Below, piece by piece: positions 45,374 to 54,045 of a stretch of 64,000 bases of DNA. The notes below the pieces were generated by a model. The model was not told the DNA's origin, did not search any database, and was given only the letters and a program-made list of their open reading frames with translations. Both the position numbers and the translations under genes were made by a program. This DNA comes from Conexibacter sp. DBS9H8 (GTDB lineage: Bacteria > Actinomycetota > Thermoleophilia > Solirubrobacterales > Solirubrobacteraceae), in the NCBI RefSeq assembly GCF_023330685.1, contig NZ_CP097128.1, positions 2,914,001 through 2,978,000 on the forward strand, given 5' to 3'. Position 1 is the first letter of the stretch. The number at the start of each line of letters is the position of its first letter.

Positions 45374-46685
45374 GACGGCGAGCCGCTTCGATCCCCATCT
45401 GCACGGCGTGGTCCATGTTCCCGATCTCATAGCGCCACGTGCCGAAACGGCCGCGGGAGAGGATGCCCTGGGCTTCCAGCCACGGCTGGATCCGGTTCAG
45501 CGCGGCATCCCGGCCCAGGGTCGGAACCGGATAGGCGTAGGGGATCTCCTCAACGTGGACGGAGGCGACCGCGGTGTCCGGTTCGGCGAGGCCGACCCGG
45601 ACGAGCCCGGCGAGGACCCGCTCCTCCAGCCCGCGCCGGCTGACCGGCCGGGCAGTCGAGCTCGCCGTCTCGGTCATGTAGGAGCTGTAACGGTCCGTCG
45701 CCCCACCGGGCACGTTGGCGGCCGCGTATTTGGCGAAGTTGGTGACGCGGTAGAAGGGCACGTCAGGGTCGGGGAAGTACAGCCAGGACCGGTCATCCCA
45801 CAGCGGCCGGCGGTACCCGACGCCAACCATGTAGACGGTGTTGTGCACGAGCCCGGCAGCGGCGTCGGCGATCTCCGGCGGCACACCCGCGATGCTGGCG
45901 ACGAGCCGGTTGAGGGGGGCTGTGGAGACAAGCGCGTCATAGGACAGGCGGGCCCCGTCTCCCAGCCCCAGTGCCCGCGCCGACGGATCGATCCCGACGA
46001 CCTCCGCATTGAGGAGGATCCGGTCAGCGAGCGGGGCGGCCATCCGTCGGTAGATCTCCCCGGTCCCCCCCTGGCGGGGGAAGGTGAAGGTGTGGTTGGG
46101 TCCCCATCCGAGGTCGTCCTCGCCCGCGCGGACCGCGGCCGCAGCACGGGCATAGTCGATCACCGCAACCCGTTCACCGATCCAGCGGGACTGCATCCGC
46201 GCCGGCTCGGTCGCCCAGACCTTCGTGTTGTAGGGGGCCTGGAAGTGGCGGGTGATGCCCGGGCCGAAGGTGGCCGTCAGCCAGCTCGCGAAGTCGCCGT
46301 CGAGATCGCCGCCGGGGGCGTTCGCGAGGCCGTCGAGGCATTCGCGCAGGACCGGCTCGGGGAGGTGACGCAGGTTGTTCTGGAACGGGTAGGGAACCCA
46401 CACGTCGCCGGAGCGCACATAGGAGGAGCGTTCGTGGCGGAGGACGTCCTCGCCCATCACCTCCTCCAGCAGCGCGTCGAAGGCCCGGTAGTGGCTGAAG
46501 ACGACGTGTCCACCGAGATCCCAGGTGAAGCCGGCCGGATCACGGATCGAGCGAGCGAGGCCGCCGACCTCGCCGGCGGCCTCGAGCAGTCGCCAGTTGC
46601 GGTGCCCGAGGCGGTCCAGTTCGCGGGCGCAGGCGAGGCCACACGGGCCGGCGCCGACGATCAGCAGGCGTTGGGTCTCATCCAT
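45312..46685 (-). CDS. UDP-galactopyranose-mutase-like FAD protein
   Basis: 457 residues. LLIVGAGPCGLACARELDRL is the FAD Rossmann loop, EVGGLARSI and DLGGHVVFSHY follow as in mutase/protoporphyrinogen-oxidase-like enzymes, and VPYPFQNNLR plus APYNTKVWAT are motifs shared with UDP-galactopyranose mutase relatives. A role in converting a sugar nucleotide, for example to a furanose, fits the surrounding glycosyltransferases, but the substrate is unproven. ATG 46685 (MDETQRLL) is chosen over an in-frame extension upstream. It overlaps the convergent GT4 gene by 62 bases. Confidence 0.75.
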   Translation of the reverse strand: MDETQRLLIVGAGPCGLACARELDRLGHRNWRLLEAAGEVGGLARSIRDPAGFTWDLGGHVVFSHYRAFDALLEEVMGEDVLRHERSSYVRSGDVWVPYPFQNNLRHLPEPVLRECLDGLANAPGGDLDGDFASWLTATFGPGITRHFQAPYNTKVWATEPARMQSRWIGERVAVIDYARAAAAVRAGEDDLGWGPNHTFTFPRQGGTGEIYRRMAAPLADRILLNAEVVGIDPSARALGLGDGARLSYDALVSTAPLNRLVASIAGVPPEIADAAAGLVHNTVYMVGVGYRRPLWDDRSWLYFPDPDVPFYRVTNFAKYAAANVPGGATDRYSSYMTETASSTARPVSRRGLEERVLAGLVRVGLAEPDTAVASVHVEEIPYAYPVPTLGRDAALNRIQPWLEAQGILSRGRFGTWRYEIGNMDHAVQMGIEAARRLIRGEPETVLSGPAPLPQPG

Positions 46686-46713
46686 CGGCACGGCGGGCCG
46701 GGATACTAGTGGG

Positions 46714-47679
46714 ATGCAGGTCACTGTCGCCGTCGTCTCCTGGAACACCCGGGAGCTCCTCCGCGACTGCCTCGACTCGCTCGCCCCCGACGCCGCCGCC
46801 GGCGTCGCGGAGGTATGGGTGCACGACAACGCCTCCACAGACGGCTCGGCCGAGCTCGTCGCCGCCGACTATCCGTGGGTGCGGCTGATCGCCGCTCCCG
46901 ACAACGTCGGGTTCGGGGCGGCCGTCAACGCGGTCGCCACCCGGACCCGCCGCCGGGGCCGCCCCGAGTGGCTCGCCGCCGCGAACGCCGACACCGCCCT
47001 CACCCCCGGCGCGCTGAGGGCGTTGATCGACGCCGGCCGGCACGACCCGCGGGCTGGGGCACTCGCGCCGCGCCTGCTGCTGCCGGATGGCAGCACTCAG
47101 CATTCGATCCACCCCTTCCCCGGGGTGTGGGCCGCGCTCGCCTTCAACGCCGGCCTCACCACGCTCTCCCCCCGGCTCGCGGACCGGCTCACCCTGGACG
47201 GGCACTGGGATCCGTCCCGTTCCCGCCGTGTCGACTGGGCCCACGGAGCCTTCGTCCTGTTCCGCCGCAGCGCCTTTGACGCCGTCGGCGGCTTTGACCC
47301 CCATCAGTTCCTCTACGCCGAGGACATCGATCTCGCCTGGCGCCTCGCCCAGACGGGGGCGTACACGCGCTACGTGCCGGCCGCGCTCGTCCGCCACCGC
47401 CACGGCGCCGCGATCGCTCAGCTCTACGGCGCCGACCGCGACCTGCAGGCCCAACGCAGCGCCTATGCGTGGCTGCTGCGTCGACGCGGCAGCGCAGCGA
47501 TGCGCAGCACGGCGCTGCTCAACGCCATCGGGGCGGGCGTCCGTGCGACGAGCGCCACACTGCGGGGCCGATCACACCCCCCGACGGGTGGGCTCGCCGC
47601 CTGGCAGCTGCGCCGTCAGACCCGCATGCATCTCGAGGGGCTGCTCTCCCCCCGCGCCCGCCTGGAGGCGCACCGGTGA
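46714..47679 (+). CDS. Family-2 glycosyltransferase, rhamnosyltransferase-like
   Basis: 321 residues. [20 protein letters not shown] and [15 protein letters not shown] open the GT-A fold, [12 protein letters not shown] is the DxD region, and [17 protein letters not shown] is the acceptor motif; the pattern resembles WbbL-type rhamnosyltransferases. The stop overlaps the GTG of the APS kinase gene as GTGA. ATG 46714 lacks a ribosome-binding site; a weak GATACT is 6 nt upstream. Divergent from the flavoprotein gene, 28 bases between starts. Confidence 0.87.
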   Translation: MQVTVAVVSWNTRELLRDCLDSLAPDAAAGVAEVWVHDNASTDGSAELVAADYPWVRLIAAPDNVGFGAAVNAVATRTRRRGRPEWLAAANADTALTPGALRALIDAGRHDPRAGALAPRLLLPDGSTQHSIHPFPGVWAALAFNAGLTTLSPRLADRLTLDGHWDPSRSRRVDWAHGAFVLFRRSAFDAVGGFDPHQFLYAEDIDLAWRLAQTGAYTRYVPAALVRHRHGAAIAQLYGADRDLQAQRSAYAWLLRRRGSAAMRSTALLNAIGAGVRATSATLRGRSHPPTGGLAAWQLRRQTRMHLEGLLSPRARLEAHR

Positions 47680-48254
47680 GCGGACGGTGGCCCACGGGGC
47701 CCCTGGGCGGACCGGATCGGCCGGTCGTCTGGTTCACCGGCCTGTCCGGCGCCGGCAAATCGACGCTGTCGGCGTCCCTCGGGCGGGCGCTCGAGGCCCG
47801 CGGGGAGCCGACGGTCATCCTCGACGGCGACCGGATCCGCACCGGGCTGTGTGCCGATCTCGGCTTCTCGGACGGGGACCGCCGGGAGAACATCCGCCGG
47901 GTCGCTGAGACGGCCCGGCTGATGCGTGACGCTGGCCTCACCGTCCTCGTCGCGCTGATCTCACCGTTCCGAGACGAGCGGGCGCGCGCCCGGGCGATCA
48001 TCGGAGCGGAGGCGTTCGTCGAGGTGCACGTCCACGCGCCGCTCGCGATCGCCGAGGCCCGCGACCCCAAGGGCCTGTACGCCCGCGCCCGGCGCGGCGA
48101 GCTGCGCCAGTTCACCGGGATCGACTCGCCCTATGAGCCGCCCGTCACCCCGGACGTACGGATCGACACGAGCCAGGTCAGTCCGGCGGAGGCGACGGCG
48201 GCGATCCTCGATCACCTCGATCACCGAGGACGGGGACCGGACGGGTCTCGGTGA
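47676..48254 (+). CDS. cysC: Adenylylsulfate (APS) kinase
   Basis: A 192-residue P-loop kinase that makes PAPS from [12 protein letters not shown] (22-30) is the P-loop, [20 protein letters not shown] and [10 protein letters not shown] are diagnostic for CysC, and [13 protein letters not shown] and [14 protein letters not shown] follow. No ATP sulfurylase, PAPS reductase or sulfotransferase is nearby, so PAPS for sulfation of the glycan is an inference from the two sulfatase-fold genes. The GTG start overlaps the upstream stop. The last 77 bases overlap the convergent methyltransferase. Confidence 0.88.
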   Translation: MSGRWPTGPLGGPDRPVVWFTGLSGAGKSTLSASLGRALEARGEPTVILDGDRIRTGLCADLGFSDGDRRENIRRVAETARLMRDAGLTVLVALISPFRDERARARAIIGAEAFVEVHVHAPLAIAEARDPKGLYARARRGELRQFTGIDSPYEPPVTPDVRIDTSQVSPAEATAAILDHLDHRGRGPDGSR

Positions 48255-49008
48255 CCCGGCGCGGACGCGGCACCGGCTGACCGGCGAGGACGCTCCCACT
48301 CGCGTGATGGACGACGTGGCGGACCGCGAACCCGCGCCGAGAGGGCACGGTGAACGTCGCGTGTTCGCGGACTCGATCAAAGCCGGCGCTTCTCAGCATC
48401 GCCCGCCAGCCACGACGGTTGGGCATCCAGTAGACGACGGCCGCGTCCCGGTCGGCGAGGTAGCGGCTCGCCGGGAACGGGAGCCGATCAAGCAGCCGGG
48501 AGGGCTCCTCGGCGCTGATGAACGTCCCGCGGCACAACCGGGCGATGCGCTCGAGCGCGAGCAGCTGATCGCGCAGATGGATGAGCACCATGCCGCAGAA
48601 CACGAGGTCGAAGGTCCCGAGATCCGCCGGGTCGGCGTCATAGAGGTTGCAGACGACCCGGGCGACCCGCGAGCCGAGCGCCGCGTGCGCAAGCGCAAAG
48701 CCAGCCCCCCGTGGCCCGGGCGGGAACGCGTCCTCGGCCGGCCGGCGCCTCGGCGGCCAATCGAGCTCCCGTTCATCATCCAGGTCGAGGGCGACGACCT
48801 CCGCCGCCCCGCGGCGCTCGGCCTCAAAGGCCCAGAACCCGTCCCAGCTGCCGACGTCGAGCACCCGCAGGCCGTCGAGGCGGTCCGGCAACCCGTAGCG
48901 CCCGACCCACGGACGGAGGTCGAACATTCCGTCGGTGACGAGCCCGGGCGCAAGCTCGAGGGTGTGGTACCAGCCGGTAGCGGCCACCTGTGCCGAGAGA
49001 TCCTGCAT
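48178..49008 (-). CDS. CmoB-like SAM methyltransferase, paralogue D
   Basis: 276 residues. [39 protein letters not shown] and [16 protein letters not shown] are the family signatures, then [20 protein letters not shown]. It is the most diverged of the four copies (Cys and Gln where the others have Leu and Pro). A Pro/Arg/Gly-rich C-terminal tail of about 40 residues is encoded largely by the 77 bases shared with the cysC end on the other strand, so it may have arisen by read-through into that gene. ATG 49008 has TACATT 8 nt upstream. Confidence 0.82.
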   Translation of the reverse strand: MQDLSAQVAATGWYHTLELAPGLVTDGMFDLRPWVGRYGLPDRLDGLRVLDVGSWDGFWAFEAERRGAAEVVALDLDDERELDWPPRRRPAEDAFPPGPRGAGFALAHAALGSRVARVVCNLYDADPADLGTFDLVFCGMVLIHLRDQLLALERIARLCRGTFISAEEPSRLLDRLPFPASRYLADRDAAVVYWMPNRRGWRAMLRSAGFDRVREHATFTVPSRRGFAVRHVVHHASGSVLAGQPVPRPRRVTETRPVPVLGDRGDRGSPPSPPPD

Positions 49009-49016
49009 CGCCGCGA

Positions 49017-49022
49017 AATGTA
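49017..49022 (-). promoter_or_regulatory. -10 hexamer TACATT, predicted leaderless start of methyltransferase D
   Basis: It stands 8 nt before the ATG at 49008, in a 34-bp divergent promoter. Confidence 0.5.
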
Positions 49023-49028
49023 GCTGCG

Positions 49029-49034
49029 TACTCT
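49029..49034 (+). promoter_or_regulatory. -10 hexamer TACTCT, predicted leaderless anti-sigma-like start
   Basis: It stands 8 nt before the ATG at 49043, 6 bases from the opposing -10. Confidence 0.5.
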
Positions 49035-49042
49035 TGGGGGCC

Positions 49043-50107
49043 ATGAGCAGCGAACCGGAAGCCGGTGCGCCCAGCGCAGACCCGGCCGACCTGATCTCTC
49101 CCCGGCAACGCGACGCCGTCACCGCCTACACCGAGCGGCTGCTCGGCCCCGAGCTCGCCGGCCCGGCGGCCGAGGACGCGATCTTCGCCTTCACCCGGAT
49201 CGCCGCCCAACGCAGCGATCTCGGGACGGCCCCCCAGAGTGAGCTCGCCAACGAGACGCTGCTCGCCCTGACCCGGCTGATGGCTGCGGTGACGGTCCCG
49301 GACCGCAGCGCCCCCGAGGACCGCCGCCAGGCGGTGTGGGCGTCGATCGGAGCGGCGTCGCACTGCACCTGCCGGGAGTCCGCCGCGCTGCTGGCCACCC
49401 GAGCGAACGAGAACATCCAGCCGCGGGAGAGCGCCGCCCTCGACGACCACCTCGCGGGGTGTGAGGCCTGTCGCCGGCTCGCCGCCGACGCTGCCGCCGC
49501 CGACGCCGCCTTCACCGCGGCGCTGACACCGCCGGCAGGCGGGTCGGGAATCGGCGCCGTGCCCCGGGCGACGTTCGCCGCCGCCACCGTGCTCGTCGGG
49601 GCCGCCGTCGCCGCCATCGCCCTCACCACCGGGTCCCGCCCCCCGAGCATCCACCCCGCCCGTCCGGCGCTCACGCCGGTCCAGACCCAGAGCCCGAGCA
49701 GCTTCGCCCTCGCGACGACGACCGCAACCACGGCGACGCCCACCGCCCACCACCACGGTGCCCGCCATCCGGCCGCTCACCATCGAGTCGACCACCACCC
49801 CGCCCGGGCCGGCACGGCGGTGAGCAGCCCCCCGGTGGCGACGTCGGCGAGCACCCCTGCTGGGTCAGCGAGCACGCCGTCGGCGACGGCGGGAACCGGA
49901 TCGGGCGTCCCGGGCGCCAGCGCGCCGGCAGCAGCGTCAACGGGTACTCCCGCCAGACGGACCCCGCCGGCGCGTACGACGGCGGGGTCTGGCGCGGGCT
50001 CGACGAGCGCCCCCGCGTCCACCGGATCAACATCAGGCGGCTCCCTGCCCGCCGACTCAGCGCCTCAGCAGGGAATCGGCGGACTGACAGGCACTACGCC
50101 CCAGTAG
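49043..50107 (+). CDS. Zinc-finger anti-sigma-like membrane protein
   Basis: 354 residues. A helical N-terminus (about 20-100) leads to LDDHLAGCEACRRL (about 134-147), the H-x3-C-x2-C zinc site of anti-sigma factors. One membrane helix follows (RATFAAATVLVGAAVAAIAL), then about 150 residues rich in Ser, Thr, Ala, Pro and His that would lie outside the cell. No sigma gene is adjacent, so its partner is elsewhere. Its last 14 bases overlap the convergent pspA gene. A single-TM sensor that releases a sigma factor under envelope stress is the likely type. Confidence 0.72.
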   Translation: MSSEPEAGAPSADPADLISPRQRDAVTAYTERLLGPELAGPAAEDAIFAFTRIAAQRSDLGTAPQSELANETLLALTRLMAAVTVPDRSAPEDRRQAVWASIGAASHCTCRESAALLATRANENIQPRESAALDDHLAGCEACRRLAADAAAADAAFTAALTPPAGGSGIGAVPRATFAAATVLVGAAVAAIALTTGSRPPSIHPARPALTPVQTQSPSSFALATTTATTATPTAHHHGARHPAAHHRVDHHPARAGTAVSSPPVATSASTPAGSASTPSATAGTGSGVPGASAPAAASTGTPARRTPPARTTAGSGAGSTSAPASTGSTSGGSLPADSAPQQGIGGLTGTTPQ

Positions 50108-50903
50108 CGGGGCCGGCGGCCGGATCCTCCCCGGCAACCGTCTCGGCGTCCGCCGGCTCACCGGCCGCCAGCTCCGGTGCAGCGGACGCGGTCCCCGGGC
50201 CGAGCTCGGCCTTCATCCGGGCGAGCTCGGCGTCGACCTCGCTCGAGCTCGACAGCTCGCGCAGCTGACGGTCGATGTCATCCTCTCCCGAGCCAAGCTG
50301 GGTGAAGTCCTGGAAGGTCCCGGCCGCCTCGAGTTCCTGGACCGCGGAGGCGCGCGCCTTCATCTGCTCGGTCTTGTCGATCGCGCGCTGCATCGCCAGG
50401 CCGACGTCCGCCATCGAGTCCCCGACCCCCGTCGCCGCCTCACCGATCTTCACCTGTGCCTCAGCGGCCGAGTACTGGGCCTTGATGATCTCCTTCTTGG
50501 AACGGAACTGCTCGATCTGGGTCCGCAGCTTCTGCTCCGCAGCGGTCATCTGATCCTGCTGGCCCTGGAGTTCGGCGATCTGCTGATCGAGGGACTGCAG
50601 CTCGGACTGAACGCCGTTCTTGCGCTCGAGGGCGGTCCGGGCGAGCTCCTCCTGCCCGGCGGCGAGGGCCTGGCGGGCCTGCGTGTCGAGCTTGACGACC
50701 TGCTGCTGGATCTTCTCCTCCTGCAGCTGCAACCGCTTCTTGGCCGTGACGACGTCGGCAATCCCCTTCTTGACGTTCTGCAGCTGCTCGAGCTGCTTCT
50801 GGTAGGTGTACTCGAGCGTCTCGGCAGGATCCTCGGCGCGATCGAGGAGCTTGGAGATCTTGGCTTTGATGACGGTCGATGTGCGACCGGTGAGGCCCGG
50901 CAT
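50094..50903 (-). CDS. pspA: Phage shock protein A / IM30 family
   Basis: A 269-residue coiled-coil protein of the PspA/Vipp1 (ESCRT-III-like) family that supports stressed membranes. Long helices run through the first 220 residues: VIKAKISKLLDRAEDPAET, then TYQKQLEQLQNVKKGIADVV, then a conserved FRSKKEIIKAQYSAAEAQVK. The C-terminal 40 residues are acidic and Ala-rich. AGGAGG at 50909-50914, 5 nt before the ATG, is the strongest ribosome-binding site in this region. The gene converges on the anti-sigma-like gene by 14 bases; the pair suggests an envelope-stress module. Confidence 0.92.
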   Translation of the reverse strand: MPGLTGRTSTVIKAKISKLLDRAEDPAETLEYTYQKQLEQLQNVKKGIADVVTAKKRLQLQEEKIQQQVVKLDTQARQALAAGQEELARTALERKNGVQSELQSLDQQIAELQGQQDQMTAAEQKLRTQIEQFRSKKEIIKAQYSAAEAQVKIGEAATGVGDSMADVGLAMQRAIDKTEQMKARASAVQELEAAGTFQDFTQLGSGEDDIDRQLRELSSSSEVDAELARMKAELGPGTASAAPELAAGEPADAETVAGEDPAAGPATGA

Positions 50904-50963
50904 CGCATCCTCCTAGGCGTGTGGGAGCAGACGGGGAGTCTTCAGGTAGCGTACCGCGCCTGC

Positions 50964-51470
50964 ATGGCGCCCAAGCACCCTGTCGAATCGGAGACCGTCC
51001 TTGCCCACTGGATGGGCATCCTCGACGCCAACAATGCGCTCAACGTCCACGGCGGGGTGATCATGAAGCTGTGTGATGAGGCGGCTGGCCTCGCGGCGAT
51101 CCGGCACTGCTCCCAGCGCATCGTCACCGTCGGCGTGGACCGGCTCACCTTCATGACCCCGGTTGCCGTCGGCGAGCTCGTCACCTTCAAGGCGAAGGTC
51201 AACGCCGCCTGGCACACGTCGATGGAGGTGGGCGTCCGGGTCGAGGCCGAGAACCCGCGGAGCGGGGAGCTGCGGCACACGACATCCGCGTACCTGACGA
51301 TGGTCTGTGTCGACGAGCGCGGCACCCCGCATGAGGTCCCCGCCCTCATCCCCCAGACCGAGGCGGAGATCCGGCGCAACCGGGAGGCCGAGCTGCGCCG
51401 AGCCAACCGGCTCGCCGAACGCGACGAGATCGAGCGCGGCCGTGACGGCGGTCTCCGCCCCCGCCGGTAA
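50964..51470 (+). CDS. Acyl-CoA thioesterase (hotdog fold)
   Basis: A 168-residue thioesterase of the YciA/BFIT type. NALNVHGGVIMKLCDEAAG is the N-x-H-G-G-x-x-M-x-x-x-D active-site helix, followed by RIVTVGVDRLTFMTPVAVGE, typical of the second hotdog strand. The C-terminus is a charged helix (AEIRRNREAELRRANRLAE). ATG 50964 begins MAPKHPVESE; TAGCGT is 11 nt upstream, slightly too far for the pattern seen elsewhere. Its TAA stop is part of the -10 of the next gene. Confidence 0.88.
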   Translation: MAPKHPVESETVLAHWMGILDANNALNVHGGVIMKLCDEAAGLAAIRHCSQRIVTVGVDRLTFMTPVAVGELVTFKAKVNAAWHTSMEVGVRVEAENPRSGELRHTTSAYLTMVCVDERGTPHEVPALIPQTEAEIRRNREAELRRANRLAERDEIERGRDGGLRPRR

Positions 51471-51472
51471 GG
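51467..51472 (+). promoter_or_regulatory. -10 hexamer TAAGGT overlapping the thioesterase stop codon
   Basis: It stands 9 nt before the ATG at 51482. Its TAA is bases 51467-51469 of the thioesterase stop region. Confidence 0.45.
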
Positions 51473-51481
51473 TCTGCGCCG

Positions 51482-52747
51482 ATGAGACGTCCCCGCGCTC
51501 GCGCCACGGCCTCCGCCGCGGCGCTCCTGCTCGCCGTGGCGCTCGGCGGATGCGGCTCCACGGACCTGCTCGGACACGGTGCCCACCGCAGGAGCTCAGC
51601 GACGGCGACCACCGTCGCCACCGTCGGTCACAGCGTCGCCGCCGGCGGCGGCGACGTCGGTCGCCAGACGGCCGCCCAGCTCGGCTTTCCTGACCTGGCG
51701 ACCAAGAACACGACCCGGGTCCCCGGCGCTGACGCCGTCTCCGATGCGGCCGCAGTCGCGCTCGCGGTCGATCCCTCAACCGCGCCGGGGACCCACCCCC
51801 AGGCGGTGACGCTCGCCCCCACCGATGACTGGCAGGCCGCGCTTGCGGCCGCGTCCCTGATGGGGGCGCCCTTCCGTGCGCCGATGCTGCTCTCCCCCGC
51901 GAGCGGACTGCCGGTCGCGACCGCCAACGCGCTCGGCCTGCTCGCCCCCGCCGGCGCCCCCTCGCTCGGCGGGACCCAGGCCGTCTTGGTCGGTGACGTC
52001 CCCGCTCCCCCGCACCTGCGCTCAGTGAGAATCAGCGGCGGGAGCCCGTATGCGATCGCAGCGAACATCGACGCCTACGAGGCGGCCCGCCGCGGGCGCG
52101 AGTCGATCGACGTCGTCGTCGCCTCCGCCCAGACACCGGCAGACGCGATGCCGGCGGCCGGGTGGGCCGCCGAATCAGGCGAACCGCTCCTCTACGTCAA
52201 CGCCGCCGGCGTCCCGGCGGTCACCGCCGCGGCACTGCGCCGACACCGCCACCCGCACATCTACGTGCTCGGCCCGGCGAGCGCGATCCCGGATGCGGTC
52301 CTCAGCACGCTCGCCCACTACGGCACGGTGCGACGGATCAGCGGGGCGACCGCGCCGGCCGAGTCGGTCGCCTTCGCCGAGTATCGCGATCCCGCCTGTG
52401 TCTACGGACAGCCCTGCGCACACGTCCCGCGCAGCTTCGGCTGGGCGATCCGCAGCCCGGGCCACGGTTACGTGTTCCTCAACGCGCACAACCCGCTCAG
52501 CGCCGCCGCGGCGGCGGCGCTGTCGGCGAGCGGCAGCTTCGGTCCCCAACTGCTGCTCAGCAACGCGCGCACCCTGCCGAGCCCGGTGCTCAACTACCTG
52601 CTCGACTTCGCGACGCCCGGCTACAGCAGTGAGGGACCGACCGCGGCCGTCTATAACCATGCCTGGTTGATCGGCAACCTCGGCGCCGTCTCGGCGTCCG
52701 TCCAGGCCCAGATCGACTCGATCCTCGAGGTCGTCCCAGCCAAATGA
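51482..52747 (+). CDS. Lipoprotein with cell-wall-binding repeats (PF04122-type)
   Basis: 421 residues. A lipoprotein signal ends in LAVALGGCGST. The mature part has repeats of the CWB2 type, each with an 'APTDDWQAALAAASLMGAPF / LLLSPASGLP' pattern and a VLGPASAIP-like strand (about residues 100-200, 210-300 and 320-415), known to bind anionic cell-wall polymers in Firmicutes and actinobacteria. It is the first of three tightly overlapping genes (then nucleotide-sugar dehydrogenase and epimerase). The start is defined by TAAGGT 9 nt upstream. Confidence 0.8.
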   Translation: MRRPRARATASAAALLLAVALGGCGSTDLLGHGAHRRSSATATTVATVGHSVAAGGGDVGRQTAAQLGFPDLATKNTTRVPGADAVSDAAAVALAVDPSTAPGTHPQAVTLAPTDDWQAALAAASLMGAPFRAPMLLSPASGLPVATANALGLLAPAGAPSLGGTQAVLVGDVPAPPHLRSVRISGGSPYAIAANIDAYEAARRGRESIDVVVASAQTPADAMPAAGWAAESGEPLLYVNAAGVPAVTAAALRRHRHPHIYVLGPASAIPDAVLSTLAHYGTVRRISGATAPAESVAFAEYRDPACVYGQPCAHVPRSFGWAIRSPGHGYVFLNAHNPLSAAAAAALSASGSFGPQLLLSNARTLPSPVLNYLLDFATPGYSSEGPTAAVYNHAWLIGNLGAVSASVQAQIDSILEVVPAK

Positions 52748-54045
52748 GCCCCGCCCCACCCGACCCACCGCTCCCCGCCGCCGCACCCGGGCCGCCGCAG
52801 GTCGCGGTGATCGGCCTCGGCCGCGTCGGCCTTCCGCTCGCCCTCAGCTTCGCCGCCCGCGGGGTGCGGACGCTGGGGATTGACAAGGATCCGGCGATCA
52901 CCGAGGCGCTCCGGGCCGGCCGGATGCCGTTCACCGAGTCCGGAACCCAGGAGCTGCTCGACCGGGTCTGGGCGGAGGGGCGCTTCGAGCTCGCCGACCG
53001 GGCGGCCGAGGCCGCCCGGGCCCGGGACATCATCCTCACCATCGGTACGCCGTCGCTCTCCCACATCGAGTCGGACCTCAGCCAGGTGCGCGCGGTCGTC
53101 GACGACCTGTTGCCGCTGCTCGTGCCCGGACACGGCATCCACCTGCGCTCAACGATCGCTCCGGGCACGACCGAGTACGTCGCCGGCTACATCGCCAAAC
53201 GCCGCAACCTCGAGGTCGGTGCCGACGTGTTCGTCGCCCACGCCCCGGAGCGAATCGCGGCCGGCAAGTTCCTCGCCGAGATCGGGACGCTGCCCTGCAT
53301 CATCGGCGGGGTCGGTGAGGCGTCCGGAGACCGGGCGGCAGAGGTGTTCTCCGCCCTCGGCGCCCCGATCGTCCGCACGAGCCCGGTCCAGGCCGAGCTC
53401 GCGAAGATCTGGACGAACATCCTCCGCTACGCGACGTTCGCGCTCCCGAACCTGCTGATGATGGACTGCGAGCGCTACGACGCGAACGTGTTCGAGGTGA
53501 TCGAGCTGATCAACCGCGACTATCCTCGCGGAGGCATGGCCCTCCCCGGGCTCACCGCCGGCACGTGCCTGCGCAAGGACTTCGCCTTCTCGGAGGAACG
53601 CTCCAACGCCCCCGGAATGCTGATGGCCGTCTCCCGGGTCAACGAGTCGGTGCCACTGTTTCTCGTCGAGGGGATCAAGCGCCGGCTCGGATCGATCGCC
53701 GATCTCAAGATCGCCGTCCTCGGTCTCACCTTCAAAGCCGACACCGACGATGAACGGGACTCGCTCTCCTTCAAGCTGATCCGGCTGCTCGAGCGCGAGC
53801 TCGCGGACGTCGCGATCTCCGATCCGCACGCCCCGTCGCCGACCCAGCCGCTCCAGGAAGCGCTCGAGGACGCGGACGTGGTGATCATCGCCACCAACCA
53901 TCACGCCTTCTCCGGGCCCCAGATCGTGCGGGCGATCGTCTCCGGCGCCCGCCGGGACTGCCTCGTCGTCGATCCCTGGAACGCGAGCGGCACCGGACAG
54001 GTGTTCGCCTACGCCGCCGAGGCGAGCGTGCTCAGCGCGTCATGA
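52744..54045 (+). CDS. UDP-N-acetyl-mannosaminuronate dehydrogenase-like (WecC/UGD family)
   Basis: A 433-residue NAD-dependent nucleotide-sugar 6-dehydrogenase. VAVIGLGRVGLPLALSFAA is the NAD loop, LRSTIAPGTTEYVAGYI and HAPERIAAG follow, and LTAGTCLRKDFAF holds the catalytic Cys. The final domain has VLGLTFKADTDDERDS. The sequence resembles WecC more than UDP-glucose dehydrogenase. It would supply a uronic acid to the surface polymer. ATG 52744 overlaps the preceding stop as ATGA. Confidence 0.87.
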   Translation: MSPAPPDPPLPAAAPGPPQVAVIGLGRVGLPLALSFAARGVRTLGIDKDPAITEALRAGRMPFTESGTQELLDRVWAEGRFELADRAAEAARARDIILTIGTPSLSHIESDLSQVRAVVDDLLPLLVPGHGIHLRSTIAPGTTEYVAGYIAKRRNLEVGADVFVAHAPERIAAGKFLAEIGTLPCIIGGVGEASGDRAAEVFSALGAPIVRTSPVQAELAKIWTNILRYATFALPNLLMMDCERYDANVFEVIELINRDYPRGGMALPGLTAGTCLRKDFAFSEERSNAPGMLMAVSRVNESVPLFLVEGIKRRLGSIADLKIAVLGLTFKADTDDERDSLSFKLIRLLERELADVAISDPHAPSPTQPLQEALEDADVVIIATNHHAFSGPQIVRAIVSGARRDCLVVDPWNASGTGQVFAYAAEASVLSAS

